Below the pieces are notes generated by a model that was not told the DNA's origin, made no database searches, and saw nothing but the letters and a program-made list of their open reading frames with translations. This document shows positions 58,126 to 64,000 of a stretch of DNA of 64,000 bases, in pieces. The position numbers and the translations under genes were made by a program. Source of the stretch: Siphonodentalium dalli (Eukaryota > Mollusca > Scaphopoda > Gadilida > Siphonodentaliidae); the NCBI GenBank assembly GCA_032622095.1, contig CP136067.1, positions 126,947,030 through 127,011,029 of the forward strand. Reading direction: 5' to 3'. The stretch's first letter is position 1. Every line of letters starts with the position of its first letter.

Positions 58126-58224
58126 ACTGTCCAATGCGTTGAATCTTCACAAGATGTCAACTATGCGTAAACAAATCTGGAAATATTCAAACCAAATCCC
58201 ACAAATAAACACCAACCGACATCG

Positions 58225-58795
58225 AAGTATCAACATGACAACATGCGCGGTTTAAAATTATGCGATGACAAATTTTATCCACGCCCAGCTCCGGTGGTAG
58301 AACAGATTGTCCTGCATATGGTAAACAGTATAGGACATGTTCGAGTTTCAATCATTTTCAGAAAATGTGCTTGTCAAAGACAGACCAAATGACCGGCCGA
58401 TACCATGGTGAAAATAAATTGGGACATTAACGGACACTGTGATCGCAAAAAGAAAGTTAGGACGCTGCCAGCAAAAAATGGGAAAAGTTAATATCGATGA
58501 TCAGCAATCCTAGGAAAGTGATGCAGAATATTCTTTCGCTATGAACACCACCCAAACCAATCGATGAACATTATAATAGTTCGACATCGAAATAAATGGA
58601 ACTGTGTCCAGACTGACAGCTGACTCAGGTGCTGGTATAAATGTGATCGATGAATGTTACCGTACGAACATGTCCCCACAACCAACTCTTAAGAAATCAA
58701 ACACTAAGATATTCTCATACGGATCAACACAACCCATGAATACGCTAATTACCATCAAGCCGAAACTGTCCAAAATTTGGTGACTGAGAGCTGAT
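58225..58795 (+). pseudogene. Gypsy-like retrotransposon fragment (gag zinc finger and protease)
   Basis: RTDCPAYGKQ, RTCSSFNHFQKMCLSK near 58,290-58,380 matches the CPAxGKxCxxCxxxNHFxxxC zinc-binding region common in animal Gypsy gag proteins, with one cysteine changed to Tyr. Near 58,605-58,790 a second frame has LTADSGAGINVIDECY, the D-S/T-G-A active-site motif of the retroviral-type aspartic protease, followed by a protease-like tail to a stop. Stops and frameshifts separate the two. Nothing downstream of the protease remains. Confidence 0.7.
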
Positions 58796-59220
58796 ATATT
58801 TTCACGTTGTCTTCGGGAAGTGTGGTTCCCTCCCATCGTGTGACTCAGCAATCAAGCTCGGACTGGTGACATTTGATTAAACTGATAACGCTGTATAAAT
58901 CAACTGACAATAATATCAGTTCCCTCACACAGTAGGGAATGAACATTTATGCATAAGGAGTTGGAGAATTAAAGGACTAGTGCAAAGTATGCCAATTCAA
59001 ATGTTTACCTTTACAAAAATAACATAATGTGATAGTTACAGCCTTTGCGACTTAAAGGGGGAGGTTCAATTCCTGTGTTTTAGATTGGTCGAAAATCGTA
59101 TTATCCGTAATTTAAATTCTCACATCATGACACTTGAAACAAATGTTTTAGAATATAGATGCAGCTGGAGGGGCACTATCATCACGCGGGTGAGTGCCGA
59201 GTTTAATATTTATCTTGCTT
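58796..59220. other. Intergenic, no gene seen
   Basis: Unique AT-rich sequence with no supported coding frame. Confidence 0.5.
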
Positions 59221-59530
59221 AACAAGTCAGTACGGTTGAGTACCTCGCTTTGCACAATCTCACTGCTGAACGAGATTCCCGACATCTCTGATAAATTGCT
59301 TTTTATGAGAATTCCAATGTTCAAAAGCAAAATGAAAATGCAGACTGGTGTGACATAAAGTCTAAAGACAATCCTTACAATTAAATCGTTCGATGGTAGG
59401 TCTATATAAAATATCCGAGTGGTAGTACATCCCAGTCCGAGATTTCGTAATGTGGGGTACTCAACCGTACTGATTCGTTAAACGAGATACTCGACCGCAC
59501 GAATAACTTGGGTACTTAACCGCACGTCAT
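59221..59530. repeat. Dispersed AGTACGGTTGAGTACC motifs
   Basis: CAGTACGGTTGAGTACCTCG near 59,227 recurs inverted near 59,457-59,475 (GGTACTCAACCGTACTG), with partial copies near 59,490 and 59,512. A small inverted-repeat cluster of unknown nature. Confidence 0.6.
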
Positions 59531-59689
59531 GTGGAGATAGTGACCCCTTCAGCGTTAGCAGGTATGTGCATGGTCAATTGATCATTAAATCGTGTATCAC
59601 AATTACTTGTGTTTTCATTTAACTTCTATAGATATTCTAGTACATTAAATTGATCTCTTAATAGTTTTTTGGATAATGACTAATTTATA

Positions 59690-59945
59690 TTATGATCAAA
59701 GTCAAAATGACTAGCACATTTCCTTATTCATGGTGACTAATTTGTACCAAGCTTAGTCAAGATGACTAAGATATTATCCTAGTCAACGTGACTAAGTAGT
59801 AAAATATTTAGTCAAAATTACTAACAGCAACTTAGCCATGATGACTCATGTAACTGCCTTGCATAGTCAGAATGACTATGTTTCAACCCTTAGTCACCAT
59901 GACTCAGTTGTTCGGCCATTAGTTATACTAACTACCAAATCTTAG
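59690..59945. repeat. TTAGTCA/TGACTAA palindromic minisatellite, locus 2
   Basis: About nine units of the form TTAGTCAnnnTGACTAA, spaced 25-30 bp, in 255 bp. Each unit is itself a short palindrome. Locus 1 is at 53,535-53,670. Confidence 0.8.
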
Positions 59946-62700
59946 TTGAATCTGAGATAAGGATATTTTCATTGTGACTGCATAGCAAAATCATATATGG
60001 TTACCAGTTGTCTCTAATCGGTAGTTTACTTCAAATAACACAACCGCAATGCATAAGTTTAAGGCAAAAAACCCTCGAAACCGTGCGGAATTATACCAAT
60101 TCTCCCGCATGAATTAAGCTGATTGAGCACCCTTCGCCGTGCAACATCCCACAACACCTAATTGTGGCCGATCTCGCTTCCTACCAAACATATTGTTAGA
60201 ACGTACCATGAGAAAGAAACGGGCCAATGTCGGTGATTACAATCATTGTCAGTCACAGATTTGAACGAAGTTACAAAATATCGCCCAAGTATACGCACAA
60301 TCCTCCGTCAATGCCATGAAAACATGTGAATGCATGAGCATATGAAATCAATATTCACAAGTGTTTAACGTCCCATTGTGGTCTGCGCTCCAAAATACAC
60401 CTGATAATGTTCGCTTTTAAATGTTTCCCTCTATCTAACTAGGTCGATACATACTTTAAAGACATATTGTGGATTTTTTTCGGATGCGTGGAACTGATAA
60501 GATATAGTATTCAGGCGATATGCCAACTGGGAAAATGTAGCATTCTGCTAACATCGACGACAAACTCAAGCAACTCACGACCCCTCCATATAATAAATCG
60601 TCTGAACTACTCTCAATTGTGAAGTCTTCTACTATAAACAGGTGCCGCCATGGTCATACTGATACCACACGGGCGAGATGCCCATGGTATGACAACTTTC
60701 TTTGAACGACGGTCGCACACCGAGTGAAGGGAACATCAAACACAGACATATATGTTTGAGTAAACTGTATCGTGAGATGAATTTCTGAAGCAAAGCTAAT
60801 AGTTGTCTCTGCAAGCTGTAATGTGTTCAGTTGTCTGCCGATAACATTATTGTTGACTGAGCATACCATGCGAGGACCATCATATCTCAAGACAAAAACC
60901 AATATGACATTTGGAACTTATTCCCTATTCCTTAGTCATTATTCTGAAAAAATGTCTCTTTCGGTCCAATTGACGCCATGGGTGGGTGGCCCGCCCCAAA
61001 TACCCCCTAGAAATACCGCTACCACAACATGTCACCCCGCGGGGGGGGGGGTACCATCCCGGGATAAACATGGGGTATGGATCCGTTTAGAGAACGGTAA
61101 GCATTTCGGCTGATTTGACGGCCCAAATACCCCATAGAAACACACCTACCCCACCCATCACCCAGTAGTGTGAAATTGTTTGTGTTTAGATTGTTGCATA
61201 TGAACTCGAAAGCCCATGAGTAGGAAATTCATGAGTAGGAAACTGTTGGAAATTTAAACACTTGGAATGGTCGAGGGAAAACGTTGGAAAATTCCAATCC
61301 AAGGGGAGTGGTGCAACTCGAATTCCCCCAAGTGCAGAACTTGACAGGTTCGGGTTGATGGTGAAGTTGTATATTTCAAGTCTATAAATACCCCAGCGTG
61401 AACCTCTATATAGGCACATGACATAGCTACAAATCGTGCGAACGAACCAGGCCTTGTCAGATTTAAATTAACCATGGAAATGCTTTGTGTGTGATGTAGG
61501 TCACTTTGAAATATCCCGATGAAACAAGCGAATTGACAGCTCTGTCGCACATAAAGCAGAAGAGCAGATATTGAGAGTCTGTCGGCCAGGGACAAATCGA
61601 TTGTGATAATATCAGCGATGCATCTGATTATCACTTCCAGCCATACACGCCACCTGAGTTACTGAGTAGATCACTTCATCAACGTCTCGTGCGTCAGGGC
61701 CCACAAAGACGCAACTTTTAATCAGTTTGCGGATATACTTCTCATGAAAGTATATCTCTGATAAGTACAAGTTGGGACAGGCAGGGACAGTGGAAACAAA
61801 CGAGAACCACTTCTGCCAACCACACACACCGCCCTATTGATACATCAACTGCTTTCTCGTACGTCAGAGCTAACTATATTGTATATAAGAGGCTTTCATA
61901 TGAAATAAAACCCGAAGTATACCCATATTAAGCGATGCATAAATGCATAATTTATTAGTGTTCTCGATTGATTCATTTATACTGGATCTGCCGAGTGCCC
62001 TCTCGAATGACGATTTCCATCTTCGGAATGTTTAGCTAGTAGTTTTCACCAAGAACTGATCGGCCGACTTCATCTTATCGACAAGGGCATCGTGAACTAC
62101 AGAGAAATTCCATTGTGTGATAAGAGAATATATCACGTATTTATCTCCATGGTGTGAATAAACAAATACTGAATGGTTATAGGGTGGGTGTAAATGTGGT
62201 GTTTATGTTATATCTGTTCTGCACCAATTCAACCCAGAATAAACAAATGATTTAACCCGTTAATAATAACTACTCATTTACGAGTATTTATATTAGGATC
62301 GATGTTCAGATAATAAGTTAGTAAGGTCACCACTTTCTTTTAAGCTAACAATAGACGCTCTTTATTGGTAATTATCGGTGCCTTTTTAATTCATCTGTGG
62401 TCAACGGCATATATATCCCACTACACTCTATCTGTTCGCAACTTTGTTCCAAAACCCCTGGACCGATTTCAACAAATAAGGTGTGGTGATTCTGAGTAAC
62501 CAGGCGGATGGTATAACGGATATAGGTTTTCAAAATATTGATCTGAAAATAAATATAATTTAATTTAAAAAACATTAAGAATAGTGTTGTTAAATTGAGT
62601 AAGGAGTTGAAACTAAGAAGAAACATAAGCTTAAGATTTGTTTTGTTTTAGATTAAATTAAGTTAAATTGTTCGCATGCTCGTAGCACAAATGGGCCGCA
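59946..62700. other. Intergenic, no supported gene
   Basis: A patch at 60,980-61,160 contains two CAAATACCCCMTAGAAA motifs about 120 bp apart and a poly-G run (61,040-61,049), perhaps a repeat terminus. Frames up to 126 codons (minus, 61,254-61,634) lack domains and codon-like patterning. Confidence 0.4.
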
Positions 62701-63105
62701 GATCCCTCTAACGCCGAATAAAGGCTCCATAATCTAGTCAGTCCTGGACCATGAGGCCAGTCAAGTAAAGGCAATTTGATTATGAGTACACAACAGAAGC
62801 GGCATCTGAACTGTTGCAAGTGGGCAACCAGAGGAACACATTTTAATACAAAATATATTTGTCGGGAAGTACGGATAAGTATCGGGAAGGTCGAATAAAT
62901 CGGACAAGCAAAGTACTGCATGTAACACACCTTTACTCTCAGCTACATTATCCCAATCTGACTTCAATAACACAAGTACATATTGTCACATTCACAGTTC
63001 ACTCACGCGCATATAATAGCGCGTGCCTTATCGTGTGCATTGTCTGTTATTCACTCAGTTGCAGTCGTCACCACAGTTGACCGTCCGATATATACAGGTG
63101 CGTAT

Positions 63106-64000
63106 CTAATCCCCGACATCCTCCGGGGGCACAGAACAGAAGTCCAAATTCAGGAACAGAGAAGAGGTCAGTTTTGCGTTGAAGTATCCATTCAAAGTTA
63201 GACACACTCTGGACCTCATGAAAGTAGGTCCAAAAGATAACTTAGTCGGGTTTGTCAAGGATCTGACACCAGGAATGCACGGTACATGTAATTCAGATTC
63301 AATTACAGAACACTCGTCTGGAAGACCTAAAGCAACATATGCAAATACGTCACGCGAATCCACTATCGAGTTCGAATACTCATCATATGACTGAAGACTG
63401 TACAGTGTCTGAGAACCGTGTAGCACACCAATCACATACGCATCGCTCTTGTGTGGTTCAGAAGAATTGTGAGTATCAAGATAGGGCGAGTTCTCTCCGA
63501 CGAGGGGAATACATGCAGCAGCTGCCATCAATATACCTGGTGTCGTCGGGGTATACATGGGTGAAGTTGGTTGGTCATCTGATGATATCGACCTACTAGT
63601 ATGTGCACCAGAAACAAACACATCCGACTGAGGATCTATCTGACAAGGAATCGAATTATCGGAAGATTCAGAACCTGAAACCGAAGCGTCTATATATATC
63701 AGAGTGTCACTAACAGGCGAAGCGCAGTCAGCTGTAACTGGTTCTGTACTGACTGAATTCAGACCATTGGGCACATGAATGTCGGCAGAACTTCTGTCAT
63801 CAAACGAAGCTGGTACATTACATTCCTGGTAGTCTGCTTCTGTAGACGGGAAATATCGAACTAGCTGGGTTGTGCACGTGTCTCTTACATCAAGATGTCC
63901 ATCAAGATACTGCCCAATCATGTAACACCTGTCTCGCACACCTCGCATAGCATCCTCTATAAGGTCAGCTTCTCTGATATAAGCATCATCATTCTCTATG
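63106..64000 (-). CDS. Partial coding region entering from the right, unknown function
   Basis: The minus-strand frame is open from the window edge to a stop at 63,106-63,108, about 297 codons with no start needed inside the window. Just upstream of the first internal Met it reads IENDDAYIREADLIEDAM. The middle is acidic and Ser/Thr/Pro-rich (for example DDQPTSPMYTPTTPGIL) with scattered Tyr motifs (YSLQSYDEYSNS), as in disordered cytoplasmic or signalling tails. The last 40 residues look less structured and might be intron read-through. I see no transmembrane segment, no catalytic motif and no transposon signature. It is the longest non-repetitive frame outside the mucin exon and probably an exon of a real gene. 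Candidate polyadenylation signals on the minus strand lie near 62,842 (ATTAAA) and 62,358 (AATAAA). Confidence 0.5.
   Translation of the reverse strand, partial: IENDDAYIREADLIEDAMRGVRDRCYMIGQYLDGHLDVRDTCTTQLVRYFPSTEADYQECNVPASFDDRSSADIHVPNGLNSVSTEPVTADCASPVSDTLIYIDASVSGSESSDNSIPCQIDPQSDVFVSGAHTSRSISSDDQPTSPMYTPTTPGILMAAAACIPLVGENSPYLDTHNSSEPHKSDAYVIGVLHGSQTLYSLQSYDEYSNSIVDSRDVFAYVALGLPDECSVIESELHVPCIPGVRSLTNPTKLSFGPTFMRSRVCLTLNGYFNAKLTSSLFLNLDFCSVPPEDVGD

Overview
This window looks like nuclear DNA from an invertebrate animal. It is AT-rich, gene-poor, intron-rich and packed with repeats. The best evidence is one long spliced gene for a secreted PAN-mucin-C-type lectin protein, together with decayed CR1-like LINEs, BEL/Pao and Gypsy-like fragments, piggyBac-, Tc1/mariner- and PIF/Harbinger-like non-autonomous elements, and several satellites. 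The mix resembles a marine lophotrochozoan such as a mollusc, but the sequence alone does not fix the phylum. I see no bacterial operons, rRNA, tRNA or CRISPR.

Layout. 1-985 is a higher-order minisatellite. 1.4-2.7 kb holds inverted repeats with a coding-like ORF between two repeat tails. 5.0-6.7 kb contains three hairpin or palindrome elements, one a piggyBac-like MITE carrying two mutually inverted 67-bp palindromes. The lectin gene runs from 11,006 to 45,325 on the + strand. Its inferred exons are a signal peptide plus PAN exon (11,006-11,267), two duplicated Thr-rich mucin exons (30,228-30,533 and about 35,536-36,489) and two C-type lectin exons (42,232-42,426 and 45,111-45,325). All internal junctions are phase 1, and the joined frame is 643 residues if every exon is used.

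The introns hold most of the other structure. There is a segmental duplication (13.9-15.3 and 15.9-17.7 kb) whose copies carry different transposon insertions. There are also a 165-bp satellite, a 1.3-kb ATC microsatellite, a 4.0-kb giant palindromic Harbinger-like element (22,786-26,792), a nearly full-length but broken LINE (27.1-30.0 kb, minus), a piggyBac-like MITE, a 178-bp satellite and a BEL/Pao fragment cut by a Harbinger-type terminus.

Downstream of the lectin gene, 45.7-63 kb is mostly intergenic relics. These include a second copy of the hairpin element, an inverted-repeat unit at 50.7-52.1 kb, a promoter/LTR-like segment near 52.2-52.8 kb, a CR1-like LINE with an internal deletion (55.9-58.1 kb), a Gypsy-like gag-protease fragment (58.2-58.8 kb) and two loci of a TTAGTCA/TGACTAA minisatellite. 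A minus-strand coding region of unknown function enters from the right edge (63,106-64,000).

Functionally, the one gene I can interpret is probably a secreted or mucus-associated recognition protein: a PAN module, a long O-glycosylatable Thr-rich stalk and a lectin fold whose calcium/sugar motifs look degenerate. Everything was read by eye. Exon joins and family names are inferences from motifs, splice signals and internal comparison, not from database searches.
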